A stretch of 42,165 bases of DNA from Candidatus Altimarinota bacterium. Its GTDB lineage: Bacteria > Patescibacteriota > Gracilibacteria > BD1-5 > UBA6164. The translations under genes and the position numbers were made by a program. Below, piece after piece: positions 21,833 through 31,397 of this stretch. The stretch is from the NCBI GenBank assembly GCA_028692735.1, contig JAQUWS010000006.1, forward strand, positions 1 to 42,165, read 5' to 3'. How positions within the stretch are numbered: the first letter of the stretch is position 1; every line of letters begins with the position of its first letter. The notes under the pieces are model-generated. The model ran no database searches and was not told the DNA's origin. It saw only the letters and a list, made by a program, of their open reading frames with translations.

Positions 21833-22399
21833 TTATCTTTGTCTAATAAGTTTTATAGATGCTATTATTTGATCAATTCTTAATTGATCTTCACTAGATA
21901 AGTTTAAAAACTGTATTCAATAATAATTTCAATCAGAATTTATAAATTCATTTACTATTCTTCATTTTAACTCAAAAGACTCTACTCAAAGCTTAAAATT
22001 TAATTTAAAAATCTCTCAAATTTCTTTCATTTGTTTAGATAAAATCCTAATTCATCACAAGCTAATATTTGCTAAAACACATCTAGTTCTTTTACCACTC
22101 TCATTACTACGTAAAAAAACATCAATTTGCATATCTAAAATATTTTTACTTTCAACTCTATGATGTGCTCTTCTTTCTTCTAATATATTAACTCTTTTAT
22201 TAACGACTGGATTAGGTAATTTTTTACTAGTAATTGGCTTTTTTCAAAGATTTCATACAACTATAGTTTTTGGTATATCTCTTTCATTTAACTCAATAAT
22301 ATCACTCACTTCATTTCAAACATCTCATACTAATTGCTTTCACTCATTTTTTTCTCTTTTTGGAAGAAATGGAATCAAATTTCTTAAAGTATCTTTCAA
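21833..22399 (-). CDS. PilZ-domain protein, probable c-di-GMP receptor (188 aa)
   Basis: The C-terminal ~110 residues form a PilZ domain: the RxxxR motif is R77-A-H-H-R81 and the (D/N)xSxxG motif is N111-I-S-L-G-G116, the two elements that bind cyclic di-GMP. Later strands include FELKGRIVNEF and NYYGIQFLNLS. The first ~70 residues are polar with no known domain. There is no in-frame ATG; TTG at 22399 lies just downstream of a promoter-like element and is chosen, though further upstream non-ATG starts are possible. Two GGDEF proteins 15 kb away would supply the ligand. Targets in other bacteria include pili, motility and polysaccharide export. Confidence 0.85.
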
Positions 22400-22435
22400 A
22401 TTGTTATTATTAAAAAATAATTTATTACAAATATT

Positions 22436-22463
22436 AATATACTTAAAAAATATAAAATGTCAA
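22436..22463 (-). promoter_or_regulatory. Putative promoter of the PilZ gene
   Basis: On the minus strand TTGACA (22463-22458) is followed after 16 bp by TATATT (22441-22436). Transcription would begin around 22430, shortly before the proposed TTG start, which is why a start farther upstream is less likely. Confidence 0.6.
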
Positions 22464-22556
22464 GTATAATAAATCTTTCTTAACTATTTCTTAATCAAAA
22501 TGTTTACAAACTAAAAAATACTTATAAAATAACAATAATAAAATTAAAAAAAATAT

Positions 22557-23501
22557 ATGCTTATAGTTGTTTCTCCATTTTTAAAAAGCTTTGATGATAT
22601 ATGATTGACTTACTTTGTTCCAAAAGAATTAGAAAGTTATATAAAACTTGGTATTGTTGTTGATATCCCCCTACAAACACAGATAGTATCATGAGTTGTG
22701 CTAGATATGATAAATGAAACTAGCTTTGATAAAGACAAAATCAAACCTATTGTATCAATAAAATATGAAGAAGCCTTGCTTTATGATTACCAAATTAAAA
22801 CAATAAAATGGATTTCAAATTATTATTTTTGCAAGATTCATTCTTCACTTAACTTGTTTTTTCCAAGAAATTTAAAAGAAAAAATTGAAAAAATTAAACT
22901 AGATTTAAGCCCTAAAAAAAAGCTAGACTATATATTTAATTACAAAAAAACTCTAACAGAAAATCAACAAAATACAATCAACGAAATAGAAAATACTGAC
23001 AAAAAAATCATTTTTTATGGTATTACTGGCTCATGAAAAACAGAAGTTTATATAAATTTAGTAAAAAATTATCTAGACAAACAAAAGCAATCATTAATCC
23101 TAGTTCCAGAGATTATACTTAATAACCAAACATATGAAAGATTTAAAGAAATATTTTGAGATAATGTGCTTATGATAAATTCCTCAATTACAGAATCAAA
23201 AAAAACAAATAGTCGGATTGATATTTACAACAATAATGCGAAAATAATTATTTGAACTAGATCAAGTTTATTTTATCCTTATAAGGATTTATGACTGATA
23301 ATAGTAGATGAAGAACACGATTTGAGTTATAAATCAGAATCAACTCCAAGAATTGATACAAAAGAAGTTGTTTCATTTGTTGCAAATCAAAAAGATATAA
23401 AAACAATATTTGCATCATGAACACCAAGTATAAAAACAATATTTAAATGATTGAAAAATGAATATAAAATTATAAATTTACTTGATGAGTATAAAAATTA
23501 A
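22557..23501 (+). CDS. priA: Truncated PriA: N-terminal half of the primosomal helicase (314 aa)
   Basis: PriA restarts stalled replication forks. Here the N-terminal DNA-binding part and the first helicase lobe are present: Walker A YGITGSGKTEVY (K161), ILVPEI, the [23 protein letters not shown] block with DEEHD at 251-255, and motif III SGTPS (288-291). The frame then ends at NLLDEYKN. Full PriA is about 650-750 residues, so the zinc-binding insert and the second RecA lobe (motifs IV-VI) are missing, and nothing like them occurs before mscL. A helicase without its second lobe should not unwind DNA. Either a decayed gene or a fork-binding remnant; an assembly error is possible. Confidence 0.87.
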
Positions 23502-23510
23502 ACTTTTGAT

Positions 23511-23532
23511 TTTTAGTGTTTTTTTACTAAAA
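23511..23532 (+). terminator. Possible terminator after the priA fragment
   Basis: TTTTAGT (23511-23517) and ACTAAAA (23526-23532) form a 7-bp stem around a T-rich loop directly after the stop codon. Short and A/T-rich, so weak. Confidence 0.4.
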
Positions 23533-23566
23533 TATATTTACTTACTTACTTTCTAATTTTTTAGTT

Positions 23567-24175
23567 ATGAAAATCTTAGAAGAATTTAAATCTTTTGCTA
23601 TGAGAGGTAATGTTATTGATCTAGCTGTTTGAGTAGTTATTGGGTGAGCTTTTTGAAAAATAGTATCATCTCTAGTTGCTGATATCATAACTCCAACTGT
23701 TTGAGTTCTAGCATGATGAATAAACTTCACAACTCTATGATATACTATCTCTAGCATAAACTGACAAAATGTTACTATAACATATGGTAATTTTTTACAA
23801 AGCTTATTTGATTTTTTAGTTATAGCTTTTTCAGTTTTTATATTTGTAAAAATATTAAATAAAGCTCAAGAAAGATTAATTAAAAAACAAGAAAAACAAG
23901 AAAAAAATGAAGAAGTAAAGATAAGTGATGAAGTACTTTTATTGCAAGAAATTAGAGATTTACTTAAAGGTGAATCTAAATCAAAAAAAGAAGTAAAAGA
24001 AAAAGTTGCAGAAATAAAAACAGAAATAAAACAAGAAGATGAAATTAATACTCTAGAAAAAAGTGAAGAAAATACAAAAAATACAAAAAAATTACCAAAG
24101 ACAACAACAAAAAAAATATGAACAGACAAAGCTAAAAAGACGACATTAAAACCAAAAGCAAAAAAATGACAATAA
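23567..24175 (+). CDS. mscL: Large-conductance mechanosensitive channel MscL, long tail (202 aa)
   Basis: MscL forms a pentameric pore that opens near lytic tension. The N-terminal helix and TM1 are textbook: [38 protein letters not shown] (residues 6-43). A periplasmic loop follows (INFTTLGY to NGQNVTITYG), and then TM2 FLQSLFDFLVIAFSVFIFVKILNK (about 77-100). The family's cytoplasmic helix usually ends near residue 130-150; here a Lys/Glu-rich tail extends to 202, ending in a very basic KKTTLKPKAKKG. The bulk of the pore glycines are TGA codons. It lies between the priA fragment and the response regulator, and complements the MscS-like channel at 4148. Confidence 0.92.
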
Positions 24176-24208
24176 AATAATTATAAAGAATAAGAGAAAT
24201 AATAAAAT

Positions 24209-24871
24209 ATGGAAAAAATATACATAGTAGAGGATAACTTTTGAATACTAAAATCACTTGAATTATATTTAATAAACTCGTGATATGAAGTAATTATAGA
24301 AGAATCTTGAGAAAAAGCAGTTGAAAATATACTTGAAAATAAACCAGATTTAATAATTTTGGATATAAATCTTCCTTGAAAAAATTGACTTGAGATATGC
24401 AAAGAACTAAGAAAAACTATCACTACACCAATTATAATGCTCACAGCTAGAAATACTGAAACAGATAAATTAAATGCGTTTAATAGCTGAGCAGATGATT
24501 ATATAGCAAAACCATTTTCACCAAGAGAACTTTTAGCAAGGATTAAATCGATAAGTAGAAGAATCTGAAAAAAAGAAGAAAAGTCAAACAATATAAAATT
24601 TGATAACATTGAAATAAACCTAGATAAAATGAAAGTTTATATATCTTGACAGGAAGAGTTTTTTACAAAAAATGAATTTGATATACTAAAAAAGATAATT
24701 GAAGAATCTTGAAAAATAGTTTACAGACAAGAACTTATGGATTTGATAGGGTATAGTGAATACCTATTTGACAGAACCATAGATACACACATAAAAAACA
24801 TAAGAAAAAAAATCAAAAACAAAGATATTATTTTAACAGTTAGAGGAGAGTGATATAGGTTAAATACCTAG
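24209..24871 (+). CDS. OmpR/PhoB-family response regulator (220 aa)
   Basis: The receiver domain (1-115) has the acidic pair E8/D9, phospho-acceptor D52 in LIILDINLPG, T79 and K101 in AKPFSPREL. The C-terminal winged helix (about 128-218) shows FFTKNEFDILKKI, the recognition-helix region RTIDTHIKNIRKKI and the wing VRGEGYRL typical of OmpR/PhoB regulators. No kinase is adjacent; the only histidine kinase in the window is at 36222, 11 kb away. The final 200 bp of the gene are duplicated exactly at 25909-26108. The stop overlaps the end of the convergent hydrolase gene by 4 bp. Confidence 0.92.
24667..24866 (+). repeat. Direct 200-bp repeat, copy A
   Basis: Identical, base for base by visual comparison, to 25909-26108, at a constant offset of 1242 bp. 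It covers the winged-helix part of the response regulator down to the last shared codon before the stop. Confidence 0.93.
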
Positions 24872-24888
24872 TTACTCTCTTTTTTCCA
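24844..24888 (+). terminator. Terminator spanning the convergent gene ends
   Basis: GAGAGT...TAGGT pairs with ACCTA...ACTCTC, and T6 follows on the plus strand. The hairpin includes the stop codons of both the response regulator and the opposing hydrolase. On the minus strand no T-run follows, so it should serve mainly the regulator. Confidence 0.6.
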
Positions 24889-25767
24889 AACTTGCTTAAT
24901 TAAATTATCTATTACAGGATTATATTTTTCTGGTTGCTCAACCAAAGCTGCATGTCAAGCTTCTCAAATTGATATAATTTCTGAATTTGTATGTACTTCT
25001 TGTAATTTCTCAGCATTATTTTTAGAGTTTACAAAAGTTGAATCATCTTCACTATATAATATTGCTGTTTTTACATCAGGTATTTCAATATCTAAGTTTT
25101 CTTGTTCAAGTAGCAATTTAAATCTATCAGGCAATCAAGGGGTAACTCAAATAGAAGCCGCTTTTCTATGATTATTTATTCTTTTTTCTCATACATTATC
25201 TATGATAACCTGTCTTTTATCTATAAAATTATTTGAAAGAAAATGTTTTCTCTTTTCTCACAATAATCATCTATCTACTTTTCAAGCAAATCAAGACAAT
25301 ATCTTAAATATTTTATTATTTATATTTTTCTTAACAATTTCAGGCATATTTGGTAAAACTATATTATTTGCATCAGATACTCAATTTAATGATATATATA
25401 ACTTTACTTTTTTTCTTTCATCAGGTGTTAAAATATTTAATAATTCTCTGGATATTACTTCTCAAAAACTTAATCAACATAAAATAAATTCAGAATCTTT
25501 ATTTTGTTTTATATAATCATGAATTTGTCATAATACTTTTTCAAGATTAAATTCAGTTTTAGGCCAATCAAATGAAACAAATTTTGCTCAATTTGAATTA
25601 ACTATTTCTGGTAAATCTCATAATGCAAATTTACTTCTATGAATAAGTGATCACAAGTGAATAAAAATCTTGTTTGTTGGAATAATCTTATCATTAGAAT
25701 CCTTTGGACTTATCTCAGTTACTTTACAAAACTCATTTAAATTTGAATATTCTAAACGATTGACCAT
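24868..25767 (-). CDS. Alpha/beta hydrolase-fold protein (299 aa)
   Basis: Soluble hydrolase-like protein. Strand-turn motif IFIHLGS (34-40) fits the oxyanion region, GLSFGE holds the presumed nucleophile (S100), AILYSEDDSTF provides the acid, and GEAGHAAL near residue 270 the histidine, in the right order for an alpha/beta hydrolase. A long insert between strands (about 125-215, rich in Asn and Lys) looks like a lid. There is no signal peptide. The FVSFDWP and PxxxxP patterns do not point to a specific subfamily; substrate unknown. The ATG at 25767 is clear. It sits inside the 1.2-kb interval between the two copies of the 200-bp repeat. Confidence 0.8.
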
Positions 25768-25900
25768 AATCTAAAATTAAATAATAATAAATATATTATA
25801 CATAAAATAACTAATTATATCAAAAAAATGTGGTAGAATCTATCATGAAATACAACTTTTAGAAAAATAATATATACTAAAAAAAGTAATACTTAAATTC

Positions 25901-26113
25901 GTGATATGAAAAAATGAATTTGATATACTAAAAAAGATAATTGAAGAATCTTGAAAAATAGTTTACAGACAAGAACTTATGGATTTGATAGGGTATAGTG
26001 AATACCTATTTGACAGAACCATAGATACACACATAAAAAACATAAGAAAAAAAATCAAAAACAAAGATATTATTTTAACAGTTAGAGGAGAGTGATATAG
26101 GTTAAATAATTAA
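25901..26113 (+). pseudogene. Duplicated winged-helix fragment of the response regulator (70 aa)
   Basis: Copy B of the regulator's 3' end lies in a frame opened by GTG (25901) and closed by TAA (26111-26113). It would make a 70-residue protein consisting only of the OmpR-type DNA-binding domain from KNEFDILKK to GEGYRLNN, with no receiver. The nearby ATG at 25906 is out of frame. The exact identity with copy A implies a recent event. Because a strong terminator follows immediately, and the frame is intact with a usable start, expression as a free DNA-binding domain (a possible competitor of the full regulator) cannot be excluded; a dead duplicate is the simpler reading. Confidence 0.6.
25909..26108 (+). 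repeat. Direct 200-bp repeat, copy B
   Basis: Exact second copy of 24667-24866. Just before it, TCGTGATATGAA also matches a 12-base word near the start of the regulator gene (about 24279-24290), so this copy may derive from a regulator gene that lost its middle. Confidence 0.93.
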
Positions 26114-26146
26114 AAAGCAATTATATAGATAATTGCTTTTTAATTA
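26107..26146. terminator. Strong bidirectional terminator
   Basis: A perfect 18-bp stem (26107-26124 with 26129-26146) surrounds a 4-nt loop, with GC in mid-stem and A5/T5 runs. It separates the duplicated regulator fragment from the convergent 1284-codon gene and includes both stop codons. Confidence 0.92.
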
Positions 26147-29100
26147 TTTAAACATCATTTCCAAAATTCATCATAATGCTTTAATATCTCAATAAGGATC
26201 TCATCACTTCATTCAAGTAATAGCGTAAAAAATATGATTATATTTATCTTGAAATTCAAGATCAGAAATTTCATATTTTTTTCAATCAACATTTACAAAA
26301 ATTTGAGAGTTATTCAAATTAATACTCAGATCAAATCAATTAATCTTACTATTTCAATTATCAAATACATCATAAGAAACTTTTAGTAGTCAATTTTTGT
26401 TTTCTATGTCAGTAGTAGGTCTAAATTCATAGAAAGTATTTTTTCAAGATTCTCTTGATATTTTTATTATTTTAGCTTCATTATTCAAAAATTTTTCTCT
26501 TATTTCATTATCTATATCTCACATATAATCAATTCAAGAGTTTCTTAGCATTTTAGCAACATTTTTAATACTGACTTTTCATTTTAAAATTGACTCATAA
26601 TACGACTTAGAAATATATAGTTCTCAATTATTTCAATAATAATCAGTAAATTGAGTTTCTCAATCTGAAGTTTCAGAATTTTTTAATAAATCATCTTCAT
26701 TGCCAATAATCTTGAAATTATAAATATCATCAAATAATCAAACCAAAGCTTTTCTGTTTTTTGACGAAAAAGAATTAATTAATCAAGAAACTTCTTTTAC
26801 TGAATCTCAAAATTTATCAAGAGAACTTAATTCGCTTAATTTATATATATTTTCAGTTTCTCAGAGATTTTTAAATATTTTTTTCTCTAAAGATAATGTT
26901 TTTACTCATGAATTAATACTAACACTAGATGAAAAAAATGAATCTTCTTCTATAGAAATTCTTTTAAATCTTAATTCATCAATGTTTCATACTTTTATTT
27001 CTCTAATTATAAATTTAATAAATCATTTTTTTTCATTTTGATCTAGTCTATCAAATCAAATTACCTCAATATTTTTAAAACATTCAATCAATATTTTTGA
27101 TTCATCAATTCAAAGAGAATTTACATAATTTATAAGTGATTTATTCGATTCTTTTATTTTTTTACTTAATTCTTTTGGAGAATCTGTAAATAGATAAAAA
27201 TCATAATTTTTTGATACCAAATTTGCATCTGTTAACTTAGTTATTTCATTTCAAAAAGATAAGCTATATTCAAATATTTTTGTTGAATCATCAAATTTAG
27301 ATGAATTATCAGAAGAATATCATAATTTAAAATATCTGATTTTTTCAGCATTTTTTTCAATAAACTCAGCGTTTAAATTAAGCCAATCATCAAAGTATTT
27401 CAGATTTTCAGTTTTATCAAGCTTAGAAATTAGGTTTTTATCAAATTCTAGTCAAACCTTTTGTCATACACTATTAAGTTTTGGAACAATATTTTTAACT
27501 ATATCTCTATCTTTTTTTGTTTTTACAACTGATTGAAATACATTCTCATATGATGCAAAAGTTTCTCAACTTTCATTTGTTACATTCTGTCATAGATTTT
27601 CAGTAATTACAGTTGAAATTATAGGTAACAAAGTTCAAAAATTTAAGCTAGTTTCACTTTCTTTATCTCAGAAAACAAGACTTTTTGTTCACCAAGAAAT
27701 AGAGATTCATCATGTTTGTAAAATTTTTATGGTAAACCTATCTCATTTTCAAGATTTCTCAATATTGTTTATTCATACTCAAGCTCAACTAACTCAATTT
27801 TGATTTTCTACATTTAGTACAAATCATAATACATTTCAGTTTTTATCTTTTTTTATATTTTGAACATAAGAGAGTCTATTTATTACTTTTGTCCAATCAC
27901 AATATAATAAGTATTCAATTGCAGTATTTTCAGAAATCAAAATATCAAGTTTTGTAAATATATCTGTTCCAATTCATAAATTATCTTTATCTTTATCAAG
28001 AGATAATTTTGGTCATAATCTTCATCAAACACTCATTTTGATTATTGTATTTCATAAGAAATCTACATTGTTTTTATCTTTTAAATCAATAATATTTTTA
28101 GGTAATACAATTTTTCATCAATTAAAACTAAAACCTAAACTTAAAAATAACTCTTTATCTACCAAGTCTTTATTTGCTAAAGCGAATAATTTTAATGAAT
28201 TAATCGGTCCTAATGTAACAATATCTTCTTTTGTAATTGGTAAATTATATTTAATTCAAAGTTCTTGCATTATTTTTACTTTGTTTTTATCAGAAACTCA
28301 ATTAGTTTTAAACACATCAAACATTTTTATTATATCTTTTGAAATATTTCATGAAATATATTCTCAAGATGTTTCCAATCATTTTCAATGAGAAATTGAA
28401 GCTCAATATTGAGTATCTCAAACTTTTTTTTCTATTCATCAAGTTACAGAATATGTATTATTTGTTCATACATTAACTCATAAATTTAAATCAGTTCATC
28501 ATAATCAATCTCTAATATCAGAATAAACTGGAATAGAACTTCATTTTGTATCAAAAGACATTGTTCATCATAAAACTGTTCAAGGCTTAGAATATTTTTC
28601 TCAATCATTGCTAAGTTTTCATTTTATAACCTCACCTCAAAGCCTAACTCAAGCAACAGGGATCTCTCAACTTATTTTATCATATTTTCAATATACATTT
28701 GATTTTTCATCTAAATATCAATCACTATGAGTATAATCAACTGAAGGTCAATTATCTTTCATACTATATCATCATCAAATCATAGTTCATGTATTTTTTC
28801 AATCAGTTACAACTCAAACACTAGTAGACACATCTCAGTTATTTAAACTATGTTTAGTATCAAAACGTGATCAAGCTATTGCTTTTGTTTTTTTTCAATG
28901 ATTTTGAGCTCAAATCCTTCACTTTAAAGATCAATCTCAATTACCTCATAATTTTGCATTATAGATTTCATCCATATAAGTTCATATAGTTACATAATTT
29001 CAAGCTTTATCTAAATTATTTTTTCTTGAAGTAACTCTTACATCTCATGCATCATTAATTCAAAATCACACATTAACTCTCATTTCATCCTTTATTTTTT

Positions 29101-29998
29101 TAGTTGTTTGTGGATTATTTGTTATTCATCATTCTATATATCTTAAAAATCATCAAGCTTTTTCAGATAAAGCTTTTATATTTGATAATTTAAAATCCAC
29201 ATTTAAACTTCATTTAATTCAATATGTAAAATATACTAAATTTCAATCTCAAAAATCATAAAAAAATGGAACCATTATATCTTGAGGTGTTATATTTTGA
29301 TCTTGAGTTTCTTTTAAGTATAACGCTGATGTTGCAGCCATTGTAGCAATTATATATCTTTGTAATTCTCCCATAGACTTAGGCAATCCATCAAATACAG
29401 AAACAGCTATCATTTGAGCAGCATATTTATGAGACCATACATTTAGTATTCATCAACTATCACTTTGTACTTTTAACTCTTTTTTATCTCAAGAATACAT
29501 TAAACTTTCTGTATAATATGAATCCAAGAAGCTTTTAAAATTTTGAGGCAATTTTGATTCTACTGATTTTCAAAAATCAACAAATTTTCATAATAATTCT
29601 GATTCATGATAAACTTTTTTAGAATTATATGATTCAATAGAAGAATTGGTATTTTCATTTTTGTTAACAGACAAGTTTGATAAATTACCTTTAGTTTCCT
29701 TTTCTAAATCATCTAATTTTAAAGAATTTCAATTTCAAGCATTTTTTAAATCTTGAATTTTTTTTAATGCATTTTCAAGTCATACTAATCAAGAAACATC
29801 ATCTCTTTTTTTTATTAATCTTTCAAATCTAGAAATAAAAAGTTGATCTTCTCATCTATTTAAATCTATTTTTTTGTTATTTATTGTATTAATTATTTTT
29901 TGCATATCAAATTCTCTTAAATCAAATTTATCGATACTATTTGATTCTAAAACCTTATTTTGATTTTCATATAAATTCTCATTATTTTGATTTTGCAT
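26144..29998 (-). CDS. Very large glycine-rich protein of unknown function (1284 aa)
   Basis: One uninterrupted frame with TGA = Gly, from ATG 29998 to TAA 26144; I recognise no family. Residues 1-255 are polar and helical (RGEDQLFISRFERLIKKRDD, then ESELLGKFVDFGKSVES), with one hydrophobic stretch around RYIIATMAATSALYL. Residues about 258-550 are Gly/Ser/Asn/Thr-rich with alternating short strands (GTMIGGGYSMKDNG, GEVIKGKLSNDG, DLNLGVNVGTNN, YGASISHGKG), like a beta-barrel or beta-solenoid. The remaining 730 residues mix helical and beta segments without repeats. No N-terminal signal peptide is visible, so export by Sec is not evident. It is the largest gene in the window, preceded by short tandem repeats and divergent from tmRNA. 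Confidence 0.8.
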
Positions 29999-30026
29999 AT
30001 AAAATTATAAATTAATAATGTTATTA

Positions 30027-30075
30027 TATAAATAATAACATTATATAAATAATAACATTATATAAATAATAACAT
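30027..30075. repeat. 17-bp tandem repeat, about 2.9 copies
   Basis: TATAAATAATAACATTA occurs at 30027-30043 and 30044-30060 and nearly completely at 30061-30075. With the preceding AATGTTATTATATA it also forms a palindrome. It lies 30-80 bp upstream of the 1284-codon minus-strand gene, in its expected promoter area, so it may be an operator or a spacing-variable promoter; this is inference. Confidence 0.75.
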
Positions 30076-30141
30076 ATATAGATGTTAGAGTCAAAAAAAC
30101 AAAAAAATAACACAAATTTTATTATAAACAAAGATATTTTG

Positions 30142-30169
30142 TTGCAATAAGCTAAATTATCACTATAAT
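30142..30169 (+). promoter_or_regulatory. Promoter of tmRNA
   Basis: TTGCAA (30142-30147), 16 bp, then consensus TATAAT (30164-30169). The mature tmRNA 5' end at 30179 is about 10 bp downstream, which is ideal spacing with little or no 5' leader. Confidence 0.75.
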
Positions 30170-30178
30170 ATCTCATGA

Positions 30179-30644
30179 GGGGCTAAAATTTGGATTCTAC
30201 TAGGATACTAAGTTTTTGTTGTATGCTACTTGGGAGATGCTTATAACTTCCACAATCAACAATAAGCAAAAATAAATGCAAACAATAGAATTGCAAGAGG
30301 ATTGAACGCTTTTTTTGCAAAAGTTTCAACTCCTTCTTTTGCTCCTGTTTTAGCTTAATCGCCTAACTTGAGTAAAAGCAAGCAGTAGCCTCCTAATCGG
30401 ATGAGTGTCACTTGACCTGCTACACACTTTGATAGATTTTTATTTAGGGAGTTTATCATCGTACAAAAACTAAATCTAGATTAAAATTTTAATAAGTTTT
30501 TTATATAATCTAGTACCTCAAAAAATTTACTTTCTTGATTTTTTGTTTGTTTTCTATCAAGAAAAGTATCAAAGCAAACTATAGTAGTAGAAATACCTCG
30601 GAAACATTCTAGGACGGGAGTTCGATTCCTCCCTAGCTCCACCA
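30179..30644 (+). ncRNA. ssrA: Transfer-messenger RNA (tmRNA)
   Basis: tmRNA rescues stalled ribosomes and tags the unfinished protein for degradation. The 5' end GGGGCTA pairs with TAGCTCC before the encoded ACCA (7-bp acceptor stem with one G-U). The 3' end has a T arm with the loop TTCGATTC, as in tRNA. Pseudoknot-rich sequence lies between. The tag frame starts at resume codon GCA (30278) and reads ANNRIARGLN... to ...SFAPVLA, stop TAA at 30356-30358, 26 residues. It uses GGA for its one glycine and contains no TGA codon. The 466-nt length is somewhat above average but fits the family. Confidence 0.93.
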
Positions 30645-30648
30645 ATAT

Positions 30649-30676
30649 TTGACAATAATTAAAAATAAGATATAAT
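30649..30676 (+). promoter_or_regulatory. Consensus sigma-70 promoter
   Basis: TTGACA at 30649-30654 and TATAAT at 30671-30676 with a 16-bp spacer, 30 bp before the ATG at 30707. This is the best-matching promoter in the window. Confidence 0.8.
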
Positions 30677-30695
30677 ACTAATACCTTATTTTTTT
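30661..30695 (+). terminator. tmRNA terminator overlapping the next promoter
   Basis: AAAAATAAG (30661-30669) pairs with CTTATTTTT (30685-30693) and ends in a T-run. The TATAAT of the next gene's promoter lies in the loop, so tmRNA read-through and initiation of the next gene share the same DNA. Confidence 0.6.
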
Positions 30696-30706
30696 ATTAA
30701 AAAATT

Positions 30707-31219
30707 ATGACACCAAATCAAAACAATACATTGGATAATACTAAAAATCCAAATATTGCTAAATTAGACACACTTGATAATATTTTTTCATATTTATACC
30801 TTTCAACAAATTGAGAAAGTTGATTATCATACACAAGCTGGGAAGAATTAAATTGAACAAATTTTTCTGTTGCTTCAAATAATAAAGGATTAGCAAATAT
30901 ACATATACCTGTTCCGTGACAAGATAATATTACAATTAGTAATTGATATACATGAAAAGTTGAAGAATTAAAAAAACTTTTAAAATGAAAACATGTAAAA
31001 TTAATTTCTGAGAATATTTCAAGAGAATGAGCTGACTCATTAATTGATTTAAATATTACATGAAAAGGAAGAGATATAGTTATTGTTACAAATAATTTAC
31101 ATACAGATACTTATAATGTTTTTATTGTTACTCCGAATTGAGAAAAATTATCTATTCCATGAAGAACAATAAGTTGAGTAGAAAAAGAAGTTAAAGATTC
31201 AGTATGAAAAGCTTTATAA
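30707..31219 (+). CDS. Hypothetical protein (170 aa)
   Basis: I do not recognise this protein. It is 170 residues, polar and Asn-rich, with no signal or membrane segment. The N-terminal third is probably disordered (TPNQNNTLDNTKNPN). The middle and end show alternating hydrophobic strands (GLANIHIPVPG, HVKLISENIS, RDIVIVTNN, YNVFIVTPNG), suggesting a small beta-rich domain. A strong promoter and an unambiguous ATG indicate that it is expressed, as a single-gene unit between tmRNA and a terminator. Function cannot be inferred from the sequence or neighbours. Confidence 0.75.
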
Positions 31220-31338
31220 CTTTTATAAAATTACATTAATTTACATAAATTTTTATATAACTCAATAATTCATTCTATGAGTACAAAATATATTTGTATA
31301 AATATCTAAGAGTTCACGCTTGTCTCACAAAGTCTAAC

Positions 31339-31373
31339 AAAAAAAATAAACACAAAAGTGTTTATTTTTTTTT
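31339..31373. terminator. Bidirectional intrinsic terminator
   Basis: A8-TAAACAC (31339-31353) pairs with GTGTTTA-T9 (31358-31373) around a 4-nt A loop. It lies between the convergent ends of two hypothetical genes and fits both directions. Confidence 0.85.
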
Positions 31374-31397
31374 GATTTAAAAATCACCTATATTTTT

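Noticed and set aside
25202-25516. 104-residue plus-strand ORF
   Set aside because: Antisense to the alpha/beta hydrolase gene at 24868-25767, whose motifs are clear.
25906-25908. ATG start for the duplicated winged-helix fragment
   Set aside because: It is out of frame with the regulator sequence; the in-frame candidate is GTG at 25901.
28038-28391. 117-residue plus-strand ORF
   Set aside because: Shadow of the 1284-codon minus-strand gene, which reads continuously through this stretch.
30590-30644. Independent tRNA gene
   Set aside because: The T arm and CCA belong to the tmRNA 3' end; the matching acceptor strand is at 30179, not nearby.
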